Positions 33,875 through 43,115 of a DNA stretch of 64,000 nt are shown here, in pieces. The DNA comes from Halopseudomonas pachastrellae (GTDB lineage Bacteria > Pseudomonadota > Gammaproteobacteria > Pseudomonadales > Pseudomonadaceae). Position numbers and translations under genes: made by a program. The first letter of the stretch is position 1. Each line of letters begins with the position of its first letter. The notes under the pieces were generated by a model that ran no database searches, was not told the origin of the DNA, and saw nothing but the letters and a program-made list of their open reading frames with translations. The stretch spans positions 1-64,000 of the forward strand of contig NZ_FOUD01000014.1 of the NCBI RefSeq assembly GCF_900114765.1. The letters run 5' to 3'.

Positions 33875-35182
33875 TCAGGCCGGCAGCACAAAGCTCAGGC
33901 GCGCCTCGGTGCCGCCGTCTACCCGGTTCAGCAACTGCACGCGGGCGCCATGGCTGTCGGCAATGCGCTTGACGATGGCCAGGCCCAGGCCGGTTCCCTT
34001 GGTCGAGCGGGCCTGATCGCCACGGATGAAGGGGCTGAACAGGGCATCGTTTTCCAGCGCTTCAACCCCAGGCCCGCGATCCAGCACGCTGACCGTCAGC
34101 AGTCGTTGGCCGTCCTGATTGTGCAGATAGGTACACACCTCCACACCGCTGCCGCCGTGCACCAGGGCATTGTCGATCAGATTGATCAGCACCCGTTTCA
34201 TCGATAGCCGGCGCAGGGTCAGGTGCGGCACCTCGGCCAGGCACAGGCGTACCACCTCGCCGTTGCTGTTCAGTGGCGCAACCACCTCACGAATCAGCTC
34301 GTTGATGTCGGCGTCTTCTGTGGGTTCGGCGCTGCCGTCGCGGATATAACTCATGAACTGCTCAAGAATCGCGTCCATGTCCTCGATATCGCGGATCATG
34401 CCGTCGGTCAGTTCCGGCTCGGCATCGGACAGCAGTTCACTCGACAGGCGCATGCGAGTCAGCGGGGTGCGCAGGTCGTGGGAGACCCCGGCCAACAGCA
34501 TGGTGCGATCGCGGTTGGCCTGTTCGACATCCTGCGACATCTGGTTGAAGGCCCGATACACCTCGGAGATCTCCGACGGCCCGCTGGTGTCCAGCAGGCG
34601 CACGGTCTGGCCGCGACCGATACGCTGGGCGGCGCGTTCAAGCATTTTCAGTGGGTGGTTGAGCTGGCGCACCAGCAGCCAGGCGGCGGCGGTGGACAGC
34701 ATGCCGATCAGCACCAGCCAGGTCACCACCAGCCAGACGCGCTGGCCGCGCAGCGGGTGGGCGTAGAGCGGCACTTTTAGCCAGTAGTTGCCGTAGATCG
34801 GCTGATGAATCCAGACCGCCGGCTGATTTTGAGTTTGCACCCGCACCTCGGTCTGGTCGCCCAGTTCGTCGCGCAGTTGGTGGGTGAAGATGCCGGAGTA
34901 GGGCCAGTGCACCTCACCCTGGGGGACCTGCTCGGGCACCATCACGCGGATACCGGTCATTTCCTCGATGTCATGGCGCGCGGCCGGGCCGCTGGCCCAA
35001 TAGGCACGGACCAGCATCGCAGTGCCGTGACTGTACTGACGGTCCACCAGCAGGTCTTCGTTGCTCAGCAGGTATAACAGGGTCAGCACCTGTGAGAACA
35101 GGGTGACCATGAGTACCAGCAAGATGGTTCGACCGAAGAAACTGCGTGGCAGCAGTGGGTGCCAGCCGGGACCGCCCTTCAC
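33875..35182 (-). CDS. amgS: AmgS/EnvZ-like sensor histidine kinase
   Basis: 435 residues from a GTG at 35182, which overlaps the response regulator stop as GTGA; the longer frame upstream is rejected for that reason. First membrane segment (FGRTILLVLMVTLFSQVLTLLYLL), a periplasmic domain of about 120 residues, second membrane segment, HAMP, the HisKA motif GVSHDLRTPLTRMR and a catalytic domain with DNALVHGG and GTGLGLAIVKRI. The order next to tex matches PA5199 (amgS), a kinase for envelope stress and aminoglycoside tolerance in P. aeruginosa. Confidence 0.92.
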   Translation of the reverse strand: MKGGPGWHPLLPRSFFGRTILLVLMVTLFSQVLTLLYLLSNEDLLVDRQYSHGTAMLVRAYWASGPAARHDIEEMTGIRVMVPEQVPQGEVHWPYSGIFTHQLRDELGDQTEVRVQTQNQPAVWIHQPIYGNYWLKVPLYAHPLRGQRVWLVVTWLVLIGMLSTAAAWLLVRQLNHPLKMLERAAQRIGRGQTVRLLDTSGPSEISEVYRAFNQMSQDVEQANRDRTMLLAGVSHDLRTPLTRMRLSSELLSDAEPELTDGMIRDIEDMDAILEQFMSYIRDGSAEPTEDADINELIREVVAPLNSNGEVVRLCLAEVPHLTLRRLSMKRVLINLIDNALVHGGSGVEVCTYLHNQDGQRLLTVSVLDRGPGVEALENDALFSPFIRGDQARSTKGTGLGLAIVKRIADSHGARVQLLNRVDGGTEARLSFVLPA

Positions 35183-35901
35183 GTACCCTGGCCGTCCGGA
35201 ACAAAGACGTAACCCACGCCCCATACGGTCTGGATATAGCGTGGCTTGGACGGGTCGGGCTCCAGCATGCGGCGCAGGCGAGAAATCTGCACGTCAATCG
35301 AGCGCTCCAGGGCATCCCACTCGCGGCCACGGGCCAGTTGCATCAGCTTGTCCCGGGTCAGCGGTTCACGCGGGTGGCGCACCAGCGCCTTGAGCACGGC
35401 AAACTCGCCGGTGGTCAGCATGTTGACCTCGTCGCCGCGGGTCAGCTCGCGGGTGGCCAGATTGAGCCTGAATTCACCAAAGCTGACCTGGTCATCGTCG
35501 GCGCTGGGCGCACCCGGTACCTGCGGCGCCTGGCGGCGCAACACGGCCTTCATGCGCGCGACCAGTTCACGCGGGTTGAAGGGTTTGGGCAGATAGTCGT
35601 CGGCGCCGATTTCCAGCCCCTGAATGCGGCTGGTCTCGTCGCCCTTGGCGGTCAGCATGATGATGGGTGTGGTGTTGCCCTCGGCGCGTAGGCGAGCGCA
35701 TGCGCTCATGCCGTCTTCGCCGGGCAGCATCAGGTCGAGCACGATCAGCGAATAGATCTCGCGGGCCAGCAGACGGTCCATCTGGGCAACATCTTCAACC
35801 GCCCTGACGCGGTACCCCTGCTCGCCGAGAAAGCGCTCAAGCAGCCGCCGCAGTCGTACGTCGTCATCGACAATCAGGATTTTTTCGCCTTCGCCTGTCA
35901 T
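35179..35901 (-). CDS. amgR: AmgR/OmpR-type response regulator
   Basis: 240 residues: a receiver domain (ILIVDDDVRLRRLL, Asp in LIVLDLMLPGEDG, Lys in YLPKPFNPRE), then a winged-helix DNA-binding domain with the OmpR-family REPLTRDKLMQLARG and SLERSIDVQISRLRR. It is partner of the kinase that overlaps its stop codon. Divergent from tex; the 193-base gap holds the promoters of both. Confidence 0.94.
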   Translation of the reverse strand: MTGEGEKILIVDDDVRLRRLLERFLGEQGYRVRAVEDVAQMDRLLAREIYSLIVLDLMLPGEDGMSACARLRAEGNTTPIIMLTAKGDETSRIQGLEIGADDYLPKPFNPRELVARMKAVLRRQAPQVPGAPSADDDQVSFGEFRLNLATRELTRGDEVNMLTTGEFAVLKALVRHPREPLTRDKLMQLARGREWDALERSIDVQISRLRRMLEPDPSKPRYIQTVWGVGYVFVPDGQGT

Positions 35902-36094
35902 GGATACCTACCTGGATTGATGAGCTGGCATTGTGAACCAGGCCCCGTGACTTGCGGGCTGGCCATTGTTACAAGAGGTTTCTTTTTACCCTGTTATGCA
36001 GGCATCATCCAGCCGCTTGATGGGGGCCGACCAGAATGCCTTGTCTCGGTTATACTGCCCGGCCAGTTTTAGCTATCAGTGGAAGTGTCTCACC

Positions 36095-38425
36095 ATGCAG
36101 AGTATTGCCGCGCGCATCGCCAGCGAGCTGACGGTCCGTCCCGAGCAGGTCGCCGCAACGGTCGCCCTGCTGGACGAGGGGGCCAGCGTTCCGTTTATTG
36201 CCCGTTATCGCAAGGAGGTAACCGGCAGTCTGGACGACACCCAGTTGCGTTATCTGGAAGAGCGCCTGCGTTATCTGCGTGAGCTGGAAGACCGCCGCAG
36301 TGCGGTGCTGTCGAGCATCGCCGAGCAGGGCAAGCTCAGCCCAGAGCTGGAGCGCGATATCCGCGAGGCCGACACCAAAACCCGCCTTGAAGACCTGTAC
36401 CTGCCCTACAAGCCCAAGCGCCGCACCAAGGGCCAGATTGCCATTGAGGCCGGTCTGGAGCCGCTCGCCGACGCTCTGTTTGATGATCCGACCCTTGATC
36501 CCGAGCAGCAGGCCGCGGCCTTTGTCGACGCCGACAAGGGTGTGGCTGACGTCAAGGCGGCGCTGGACGGCGCCAAGTACATCCTTATGGAACGCTTTGC
36601 CGAGAACGCCAGCCTGCTGGAGCGTCTGCGTAGCGCACTGCGTGAAGATGGCCGCGTGGCTTCGCGTTTGGTTGCCGGCAAGGAGCAGGAAGGCGCCAAG
36701 TTTGCCGACTATTTCGAATACGATGAGCCGCTGAAGAAGGTGCCCTCGCACCGCGCGCTGGCGATTTTGCGTGGCCGCAACGAGGGCGTGTTGAGCATTG
36801 CCCTGGAGCTGGGTGACGCCGAGCCGGCGCCGGGCAGCCTGCATCCCTGCGAAGGCCTGGTTGCCGAGACCGTGGGCATCAGCAATCAGGGCCGTGCCGC
36901 CGACCGCTGGCTGAATGAAGTGGTGCGTTGGACCTGGCGGGTGAAGCTGCTGGGCCATCTGGAAACCGAACTGCTGGGCGAGCTGCGCGAGGCCGCCGAA
37001 GACGAAGCCATTCGCGTGTTTGCCAGCAACCTGAAAGATCTGCTGCTGTCGGCCCCGGCCGGCCAGCGCGTCACCCTGGGGCTGGACCCGGGGCTGCGTA
37101 CCGGCGTCAAGGTGGTCGTGGTGAATGCCACCGGCAAGCTGCTGGATACCGCGACCATCTTCCCGCATGCGCCGCGCAATGACTGGGATCGATCCCTCGC
37201 AACTCTGGCCGCCCTGTGCAGCAAGCACCAGGTCAGCCTGATTGCCGTGGGCAACGGCACGGCCTCGCGTGAGACCGACAAGCTGGCGGCAGACCTGATC
37301 AAGCTGTGTAGCGGCCAAACCATGCAGAAGGTCATGGTCTCCGAGGCGGGCGCCTCGGTGTACTCCGCCTCCGAACTGGCGGCCCGCGAATTCCCGGACC
37401 TGGATGTTACCTATCGTGGCGCGGTCTCCATTGCCCGCCGCCTGCAGGACCCGCTGGCCGAGCTGGTAAAAATTGAACCCAAGGCCATCGGCGTGGGGCA
37501 GTACCAGCACGACGTCTCCCAGGTGAAGCTGGCCCGTGGTCTGGACGCCGTGGTGGAAGATTGCGTAAACGCTGTTGGCGTGGATCTGAACACCGCTTCT
37601 GCCGCCCTGCTGACCCGCGTCTCCGGCCTCAACCCGAGCATTGCCCAGAACATCGTCGATTATCGCGACAGCAATGGCGCGTTCCGCAATCGCCGGGAGT
37701 TGCTCAAGGTCAGCCGTCTGGGCGAAAAAACCTTTGAGCAGGCCGCCGGCTTCCTGCGGGTAATGAACGGCGACAACCCGCTGGATGCCTCGGCCGTGCA
37801 CCCGGAAGCCTATCCGCTGGTTGAGCGCATCGCCGGTGACACCGGGCGCGATGTGCGCGGCCTGATTGGTGATTCGACCTTTCTGCGTAAGCTGGAGCCG
37901 GCGCGCTATACCGACGAGCGTTTTGGTATCCCGACCATCACCGACGTGCTGCGTGAACTGGACAAGCCGGGCCGCGACCCGCGCCCCGAGTTCAAGGCGG
38001 CGGAGTTTCAGGAGGGCGTGGAAAGCCTCAAGGATCTCAAGCCTGGCATGACGCTGGAGGGCGTGGTCACCAACGTCGCCAACTTTGGCGCCTTTGTTGA
38101 CATCGGCGTGCATCAGGATGGTCTGGTGCACATCTCCATGCTCTCGCAGCAGTTCGTCAAGGACCCGCGCGACGTGGTCAAGGCCGGTGATATCGTCAAG
38201 GTGAAGGTGCTGGAGGTGGATATTCCCCGTCAGCGTATCAGCCTGACCATGCGCATGGATGACAAGCCTCAACCCGCCAGTGAGCGCACTGCCGGTGAGC
38301 GGTCGCGCGGTCGCAACAACGCCCCCCGTGGCAACGGTAGCGGTAACGGCAAACCCGGTCAGGCCAGCAGCACTGGCACCTTTGCCAACCTGTTTGCCAA
38401 CGCCAAGAACCTGAAGAAGAAGTGA
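36095..38425 (+). CDS. tex: Tex, S1-domain RNA-binding transcription accessory protein
   Basis: 776 residues from the ATG at 36095 ([19 protein letters not shown]). Tex N-terminal helical domain, a YqgF-like domain ([17 protein letters not shown]), helix-hairpin-helix motifs ([20 protein letters not shown]) and a C-terminal S1 domain ([21 protein letters not shown]). A basic Gly/Asn-rich tail closes it. TATACT at 36051-36056 is a likely -10 element; no good -35 is seen. Next to amgRS, as in P. aeruginosa. Confidence 0.95.
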   Translation: MQSIAARIASELTVRPEQVAATVALLDEGASVPFIARYRKEVTGSLDDTQLRYLEERLRYLRELEDRRSAVLSSIAEQGKLSPELERDIREADTKTRLEDLYLPYKPKRRTKGQIAIEAGLEPLADALFDDPTLDPEQQAAAFVDADKGVADVKAALDGAKYILMERFAENASLLERLRSALREDGRVASRLVAGKEQEGAKFADYFEYDEPLKKVPSHRALAILRGRNEGVLSIALELGDAEPAPGSLHPCEGLVAETVGISNQGRAADRWLNEVVRWTWRVKLLGHLETELLGELREAAEDEAIRVFASNLKDLLLSAPAGQRVTLGLDPGLRTGVKVVVVNATGKLLDTATIFPHAPRNDWDRSLATLAALCSKHQVSLIAVGNGTASRETDKLAADLIKLCSGQTMQKVMVSEAGASVYSASELAAREFPDLDVTYRGAVSIARRLQDPLAELVKIEPKAIGVGQYQHDVSQVKLARGLDAVVEDCVNAVGVDLNTASAALLTRVSGLNPSIAQNIVDYRDSNGAFRNRRELLKVSRLGEKTFEQAAGFLRVMNGDNPLDASAVHPEAYPLVERIAGDTGRDVRGLIGDSTFLRKLEPARYTDERFGIPTITDVLRELDKPGRDPRPEFKAAEFQEGVESLKDLKPGMTLEGVVTNVANFGAFVDIGVHQDGLVHISMLSQQFVKDPRDVVKAGDIVKVKVLEVDIPRQRISLTMRMDDKPQPASERTAGERSRGRNNAPRGNGSGNGKPGQASSTGTFANLFANAKNLKKK

Positions 38426-38429
38426 CAGC

Positions 38430-38834
38430 ATGAGCGACTTGCATCCAGCGCTGGCGGCCTTTTCCGCGCAGCGCAGCAGTGCCTTCACCGCCCTGGTCGG
38501 CATCGAGTTCACGGCGATTGAGCGTGGTCAGTGCACCCTGCGCCTGGCGATTGAGGACAAGCACTTCAACTCCACCGGGCGGGCGCACGGCGGGGTGGTC
38601 TTTACCCTGCTGGACTCGGCCATGGGCGCAGCCGCGTTCAGCGTGCTGGAGCCGCATGAAGTGACGGCCACTATTGAGTGCAAGATCAACTACACCCGCG
38701 CGGTCACCGGCGGTGAGCTGGAGTGCACCGGCAAGGTCATGCACGCGGGCACCCGCACCATAGTGGTAGACGGTGAGGTGTGGCAGGATGGCGCGCTGGT
38801 TGCCAAGTGTCTGGGTACCTTTGCCCGCATCTGA
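38430..38834 (+). CDS. PaaI-family hotdog thioesterase
   Basis: 134 residues, a single hotdog domain. The STGRAHGGVVFTLLDSAMGAA segment is the PaaI-type active site. It starts 4 bases after the tex stop, so is cotranscribed. The substrate is unknown; the same gene follows tex in P. aeruginosa. Confidence 0.9.
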   Translation: MSDLHPALAAFSAQRSSAFTALVGIEFTAIERGQCTLRLAIEDKHFNSTGRAHGGVVFTLLDSAMGAAAFSVLEPHEVTATIECKINYTRAVTGGELECTGKVMHAGTRTIVVDGEVWQDGALVAKCLGTFARI

Positions 38835-38913
38835 CGGGCAGGGTTTAACGGCCTTTCTATACTGAACTGCATCGCTGCCTTGCCGGCAGCGACTCTGCCT
38901 AAGGAGTGACACC

Positions 38914-40491
38914 TTGTCACCACTGCTGCGAAATCGCCTTGATCTGCTGGCGCAGCCGGCCTCGCACCCCCTGCTGACCGACTGTCTGCACGGTATTGAA
39001 AAGGAAAGCCTGCGCATTACCGCTGACGGCAGCCTGGCTCATACGCCTCATCCTGCCGGCCTTGGCTCGGCGCTGACCCACCCGCGTATTACCACGGATT
39101 ACTCCGAGGCGCTGCTGGAGCTGATTACCCCGGTGAGCCAGCGTGTCGACGGTCTGTTCGCGCAGCTCGACGAAATTCACCGCTTTACCTACAGCCAGCT
39201 GGGCGATGAGCTGTTGTGGACCGAGTCCATGCCCAGCCGCCTGCCGGCCAGCGATCAGGACATTCCGATTGCCTGGTATGGCACCTCCAATATCGGCACC
39301 CTGAAGAACGTCTACCGGCGCGGTCTGGCGGTGCGCTACGGCAAGGCCATGCAGTGCATTGCCGGTATTCATTACAACTTTTCCCTGCCGCCGGGGCTGT
39401 GGCAGTTGCTGCAAGAACAAGAGGGCGGGCAGGAGAGCGCGCAGGACAACCAGTCGGCGCGCTACTTTGCGCTGATTCGCAACTTCCGCCGCTATGCCTG
39501 GTTGCTGATGTACCTGTTTGGCGCCTCGCCGGCGGTCTGCGCGAGCTTTCTGCAGGGGCGTGATCATCGCCTGGAGCCACTGGGTGAGCGCAGCCTCTAC
39601 CTGCCCTGGGCAACCAGCCTGCGCATGAGCGACCTGGGCTACAACAACAACGCCCAGTCGGGGCTGAACATCTGCTACAACAGCCTGGATAACTACATTG
39701 CCAGCATGCTCAACGCAATCAGCCTGCCCTACGAGCCCTACGCGCAGCTGGGCACGCACGACGCGAATGGCGAGTGGCAGCAGCTCAACACCAATCTGCT
39801 GCAGATCGAGAACGAGTTCTACAGCCCGATCCGACCCAAGCGCGTGGCCAACAGCGGCGAGAAGCCGGTGCATGCACTGCGTGAGCGCGGAGTGGAATAC
39901 ATCGAGGTCCGCTGCCTGGACATCGACCCCTTCGTACCGATGGGTATTGAGCCGGCGACCGCCTACTTCCTGGATGCCTTCCTGCTGTTCTGTGCACTGA
40001 ACGACAGCCCGGACTTGAGCGACAGCGAGTGCGAGCACGCGGCCAGCAACTTCAACCTGACGGTCAAGCGCGGCCGCGAGCCGGGCCTGCTGCTTAACGA
40101 TGGTGGTAACGAACGCACGTTGGTGAGCTGGGGCGAGGCGCTGCTGGACGAGATTGCCGGCTGCGCCGCACTGCTGGACCAGGTCAAGGGCGGCAGCGCC
40201 TGTGTCAGCAGCCTGGAGCAGCAGCGTGCCAAGCTGCGCGACGCCAGCCTGACGCCGTCGGCGCGGGTGCTGGCGGCGATTGCCGAGCACGATAACAGCT
40301 TCTTCCGCTTTGCCCTGGCCCAGTCCGAGGCGCATAACCGCTACTTCCGTGAGCGCCCGCTCGACCCTGCTGTGCAGGCGGCCATGGCCGATGAGGCGGC
40401 CAGCTCGCTGGCAGAGCAGGCTGCGCTGGAGGGGGCGGATACGATCAGCTTTGACCGTTTTGTGGCCGACTATATGACGCAGTCTGCCTAG
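38914..40491 (+). CDS. gshA: Glutamate-cysteine ligase
   Basis: 525 residues, starting with TTG at 38914 after a clear AAGGAG. It belongs to the proteobacterial type 1 family: [25 protein letters not shown] and the [13 protein letters not shown] segment are signature stretches. It makes gamma-glutamylcysteine, the rate-limiting step of glutathione synthesis; GshB at 20351-21304 completes the pathway. Weak TTG initiation may limit its output. Confidence 0.95.
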   Translation: MSPLLRNRLDLLAQPASHPLLTDCLHGIEKESLRITADGSLAHTPHPAGLGSALTHPRITTDYSEALLELITPVSQRVDGLFAQLDEIHRFTYSQLGDELLWTESMPSRLPASDQDIPIAWYGTSNIGTLKNVYRRGLAVRYGKAMQCIAGIHYNFSLPPGLWQLLQEQEGGQESAQDNQSARYFALIRNFRRYAWLLMYLFGASPAVCASFLQGRDHRLEPLGERSLYLPWATSLRMSDLGYNNNAQSGLNICYNSLDNYIASMLNAISLPYEPYAQLGTHDANGEWQQLNTNLLQIENEFYSPIRPKRVANSGEKPVHALRERGVEYIEVRCLDIDPFVPMGIEPATAYFLDAFLLFCALNDSPDLSDSECEHAASNFNLTVKRGREPGLLLNDGGNERTLVSWGEALLDEIAGCAALLDQVKGGSACVSSLEQQRAKLRDASLTPSARVLAAIAEHDNSFFRFALAQSEAHNRYFRERPLDPAVQAAMADEAASSLAEQAALEGADTISFDRFVADYMTQSA

Positions 40492-40497
40492 GCTGCA

Positions 40498-40522
40498 CGG
40501 CAGGCGCTCTCGGCGCCTGCCG
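40498..40522. terminator. Hairpin between convergent gshA and the FliL-domain gene
   Basis: Ten-base arms CGGCAGGCGC and GCGCCTGCCG around TCTCG fill the 35-base gap between two convergent genes. There is only a short pyrimidine tract, but the stem is strong and could end both transcripts. Confidence 0.65.
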
Positions 40523-40526
40523 TCTC

Positions 40527-40931
40527 CTATTGCACGATCAGGTTGGTAAACAGCAGGTCGTCAACCAGCGGATCACCCGCTTCCTCTTCCAATACCTGCT
40601 GCACGGCGGCCAGCGCGTCGGCACGCAGGGTCTCCTTGCCTTCCAGTGTGCTCAGGTTTTCCGGCAGCTGTGCACTGAACAGAAACACCAGGGCGTTGCG
40701 AATCAGGGCGTCGTGGTAGTGCAGTTTGTCGACCGCTGCCGGGTCGTTGGTGCGCAGGGCCACATCGGCCTTGAGATACTGAATGCGCGGTCCGCTGCCA
40801 AGGGTGCCGACAAAGGACGGCTTGAGCTCGACGTACTGAGCCTGTGGCGGCGGGGCTTCCTCTTCTTCGGCATGGGCAGCGGGCAACAGTGCGCTCAGCA
40901 GCAGAGCGGCTAAAAGGGCTTTGAGGTGCAT
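40527..40931 (-). CDS. FliL-domain protein with signal peptide
   Basis: 134 residues from the ATG at 40931, after AAGGAG. A cleavable signal peptide (MHLKALLAALLLSALLPAAHA) is followed by an acidic Pro-rich stretch and a FliL-like domain (YLKADVALRTNDPAAVDKLHYHDALIRNALV split over residues 50-85). Unlike flagellar FliL it has no retained membrane anchor and sits apart from any flagellar operon. The role is unknown. Confidence 0.8.
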   Translation of the reverse strand: MHLKALLAALLLSALLPAAHAEEEEAPPPQAQYVELKPSFVGTLGSGPRIQYLKADVALRTNDPAAVDKLHYHDALIRNALVFLFSAQLPENLSTLEGKETLRADALAAVQQVLEEEAGDPLVDDLLFTNLIVQ

Positions 40932-41140
40932 GGCAGAAGGGCTCCTTGGATACGGGCACAGCATAGCCGAGCCGCCGCCCTGCGCCAAATGCCCGCGCAG
41001 CCCGATAACCGACCGTGAGGGGCATCGGGGGCGACGCCCATGTTATGCGTAGCTATCAGCTCAAACCATATTCGTTGACCCGCAGCCCGGTGAAGCGACT
41101 AGACTGGCGTCACTCATGCACGCAAACCTGGGAGATAAAA

Positions 41141-42118
41141 ATGAAAGCGGTTCTGTGCAAGGCCTACGGTCCGGCCAGCAGTCTGGTGCTGGAAGAAACG
41201 ACCGATCCGGTCGCCAAGAAAAACGAAGTCGTCATCGATATTCACGCCGCTGGCGTCAACTTCCCCGATACCCTGATCATCGAGGGCAAGTACCAGGTCA
41301 AACCGCCGTTCCCGTTCTCGCCGGGTGGTGAAGCCGCTGGTGTGGTCGCCAGCGTGGGCGAAAGCGTCAAGCATCTGAAAGTGGGCGATCGCGTCATGGG
41401 CCTGACCGGTTTCGGCAGCTTTGCTGAAAAGGTCGCCACCGACGCCATGCGCGTGCTGCCGATGCCCGATGACATGGACTATGTCACCGCCGCCGGCTTC
41501 AGCATGACCTACGGTACCTCCATGCACGCCCTCAAGCAGCGTGGCGAACTCAAGCCGGGCGAAACCCTGCTGGTGCTGGGCGCCTCTGGTGGCGTTGGTC
41601 TGGCTGCGGTTGAAATTGGCAAGGCCATGGGCGCGCGCGTCATCGCCGCCGCCTCCAGCGCAGAGAAACTGGAAGTAGCCAAGGCCGCCGGCGCCGACGA
41701 GCTGATCAATTACAGCGAAGTCAGCCTGAAGGATGCGGTCAAGGAGCTGACCAACGGCCAGGGCGCTGACGTGATCTACGATCCGGTCGGTGGCGACCTG
41801 TTTGACCAGGCGGTGCGCAGCATCAACTGGAAAGGCCGTCTGCTGGTGGTTGGCTTTGCCAGCGGCCGTATTCCGGAGTTCCCGATCAACCTAGCGCTGC
41901 TCAAAGGCTCCTCTATCGTCGGCGTGTTCTGGGGTGCCTTTGCCGCCCGCGAGCCGCAGGCCAACCTGGAGAACTTCCAGCAGCTGTTTGCCTGGCACAG
42001 CGAAGGCAAACTCAAGCCGCTGGTCTCCCAGACCTTCGAGCTGAACGAGTACGAAGCCGCGCTGGACATCCTCAGCTCGCGCAAAGCGGTCGGTAAGGTG
42101 GTCGTAAAGACCCGCTGA
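41141..42118 (+). CDS. NADPH:quinone oxidoreductase family protein (MDR superfamily)
   Basis: 325 residues from the ATG at 41141, with GGGAGATAAAA before it; a start at 41015 would add 42 atypical residues. GroES-like N-terminal domain (AAGVNFPDTLIIEGKYQ) and a Rossmann domain with LVLGASGGVGLAAVEIGKAMGARV. No zinc ligands, as expected for the quinone-reductase branch. Monocistronic; it converges on trmL with repeat copy B between. Confidence 0.9.
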   Translation: MKAVLCKAYGPASSLVLEETTDPVAKKNEVVIDIHAAGVNFPDTLIIEGKYQVKPPFPFSPGGEAAGVVASVGESVKHLKVGDRVMGLTGFGSFAEKVATDAMRVLPMPDDMDYVTAAGFSMTYGTSMHALKQRGELKPGETLLVLGASGGVGLAAVEIGKAMGARVIAAASSAEKLEVAKAAGADELINYSEVSLKDAVKELTNGQGADVIYDPVGGDLFDQAVRSINWKGRLLVVGFASGRIPEFPINLALLKGSSIVGVFWGAFAAREPQANLENFQQLFAWHSEGKLKPLVSQTFELNEYEAALDILSSRKAVGKVVVKTR

Positions 42119-42131
42119 TGCGGGTCTTTGG

Positions 42132-42279
42132 CTGGAAGCTGAAGGCCTGAAGCTTGAAGCAGCTCGAGCCGTTGCGCGGAGCGGTACCGGAGTCGATATT
42201 GGTTTGACACCTTTGATCTCAAAGTCACTCTGATTAAGCTTCCAGCTTCCAGCTTCCAGCTTCCAGCTTCCAGCTTCCA
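42132..42279. repeat. Heptamer inverted-array element, copy B (quinone oxidoreductase-trmL)
   Basis: The left arm is a degenerate 7-bp array (GCTGGAA, GCTGAAG, GCCTGAA, GCTTGAA; 42132-42159). A 78-base unrelated spacer follows, and the right arm is six perfect GCTTCCA units (42238-42279). The arms are approximately inverted. It fills the gap between two convergent genes and ends 10 bases short of the trmL stop. Confidence 0.88.
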
Positions 42280-42289
42280 GCCGGGGCGC

Positions 42290-42754
42290 TTACAGCGCCC
42301 CGTCGTACCCCAGCTGGCGCCAGGCTTCATAGATCAAGATGGCGGCACTGTTGGAGAGATTAAGGCTGCGGCTGTTCGGCAACATGGGGATGCGCAGCAC
42401 TTGATCCGTCGGCAACGACTCGCGGATGTCAGCTGGGATGCCGCGGCTTTCCGGACCGAACAAAAACAGGTCGCCAGGGGCGAACTGCACTTCACTGAAT
42501 CCCTGTTTTCCTTTGGTGCTTAGCGCAAACACCCGACCCGGGTTTACCGCTTGCAGACAGGCATCGAGGTTGGGATACGTTTTGACTGCGGCAAACTCGT
42601 GATAATCCAGCCCCGCCCGGCGCAGGCGCTTGTCGTCCAGCTCAAAGCCAAGCGGCTCAATCAGATGCAACTGGCAGCCGGTATTGGCGCACAGGCGAAT
42701 GATATTGCCGGTGTTGGGCGGAATTTCGGGTTCTAGCAGGGCGATATGGAACAT
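42290..42754 (-). CDS. trmL: TrmL tRNA (cytidine/uridine-34-2'-O)-methyltransferase
   Basis: 154 residues, SPOUT methyltransferase. N-terminal [21 protein letters not shown], then FGPESRGIP and [20 protein letters not shown] form the trefoil-knot SAM site. It methylates the wobble base ribose of tRNA-Leu isoacceptors. Length is standard. It is flanked on both sides by heptamer repeat arrays (copies B and C). Confidence 0.94.
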   Translation of the reverse strand: MFHIALLEPEIPPNTGNIIRLCANTGCQLHLIEPLGFELDDKRLRRAGLDYHEFAAVKTYPNLDACLQAVNPGRVFALSTKGKQGFSEVQFAPGDLFLFGPESRGIPADIRESLPTDQVLRIPMLPNSRSLNLSNSAAILIYEAWRQLGYDGAL

Positions 42755-42794
42755 GGTGGGCGGCTACGTGGCGGGAGTAGGCGGTAGGCTACTC

Positions 42795-42998
42795 GCCGCA
42801 AGCCGCAAGCCGCAAGCTAGAAGCGGTCCGAGTAGGGGAGGGTGTTGGTGTTGGGCGGTTGGCCAAAGATAACGGCTTTCAGTTTCAGGAGTTAAGCCCG
42901 AGCCTGGGTTTGCTTCCAGCTTCCAGCTTCCAGCTTCCAGCTTCCAGCCGGCTTGGCTTGGCTTGGCTTGGCTGGTAGCTTGCGGCTTAAAGCTTGCC
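42795..42998. repeat. Heptamer inverted-array element, copy C (trmL-ntrC)
   Basis: Left arm: GCCGCAA three times and GCTAGAA (42795-42822), then the core GCGGTCCGAGTAGG (42823-42836), nearly identical to the core of copy A. Right arm: five perfect GCTTCCA units (42912-42946), followed by a GGCTT pentamer run (to about 42973) and further 7-bp units GCTTGCG, GCTTAAA, GCTTGCC. The 361-base gap (42755-43115) holds this element and the ntrC terminator, and no gene. Confidence 0.88.
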
Positions 42999-43017
42999 GC
43001 TGCTTTTATCGCAGGCA

Positions 43018-43060
43018 TAAAAAAAGGCGACCCCAGCCTGCCTGAACCGAGGTCACCCCA
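43018..43060 (-). terminator. Intrinsic terminator of ntrC
   Basis: On the minus strand GGTGACC pairs with GGTCGCC (one G-T pair), followed by a run of seven T. It lies about 55 bases after the ntrC stop, the expected place. Confidence 0.75.
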
Positions 43061-43115
43061 AATACACCCATTAGTCATTTAGCATCAAGCGTGCCAGCTT
43101 TGCGCCGGGTGTACT

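Noticed and set aside
36050..38512. An 820-codon open frame on the minus strand
   Set aside because: Antisense of tex, which is strongly conserved. No ribosome binding site or recognisable motif.
41776..42330. Minus-strand frame encoding WKLEAGSWKLEAGS-type peptide
   Set aside because: It runs through the GCTTCCA array and antisense to the quinone oxidoreductase gene. The peptide is a by-product of a 7-base repeat read in three frames.
42238..42946. Regular short repeats near trmL considered as a CRISPR array
   Set aside because: The units are 7 bases with no unique spacers; there are no cas genes.
42969..42984. Sigma-54-like pattern TGGC-N8-TTGC on the plus strand downstream of ntrC, which raised the idea of a nitrogen-regulated small RNA such as NrsZ
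   Set aside because: The match is built from the GGCTT and GCTTG repeat units of copy C, has a poor -24 flank and would read antisense into the ntrC 3' end. No stem-loop array like NrsZ was recognised.
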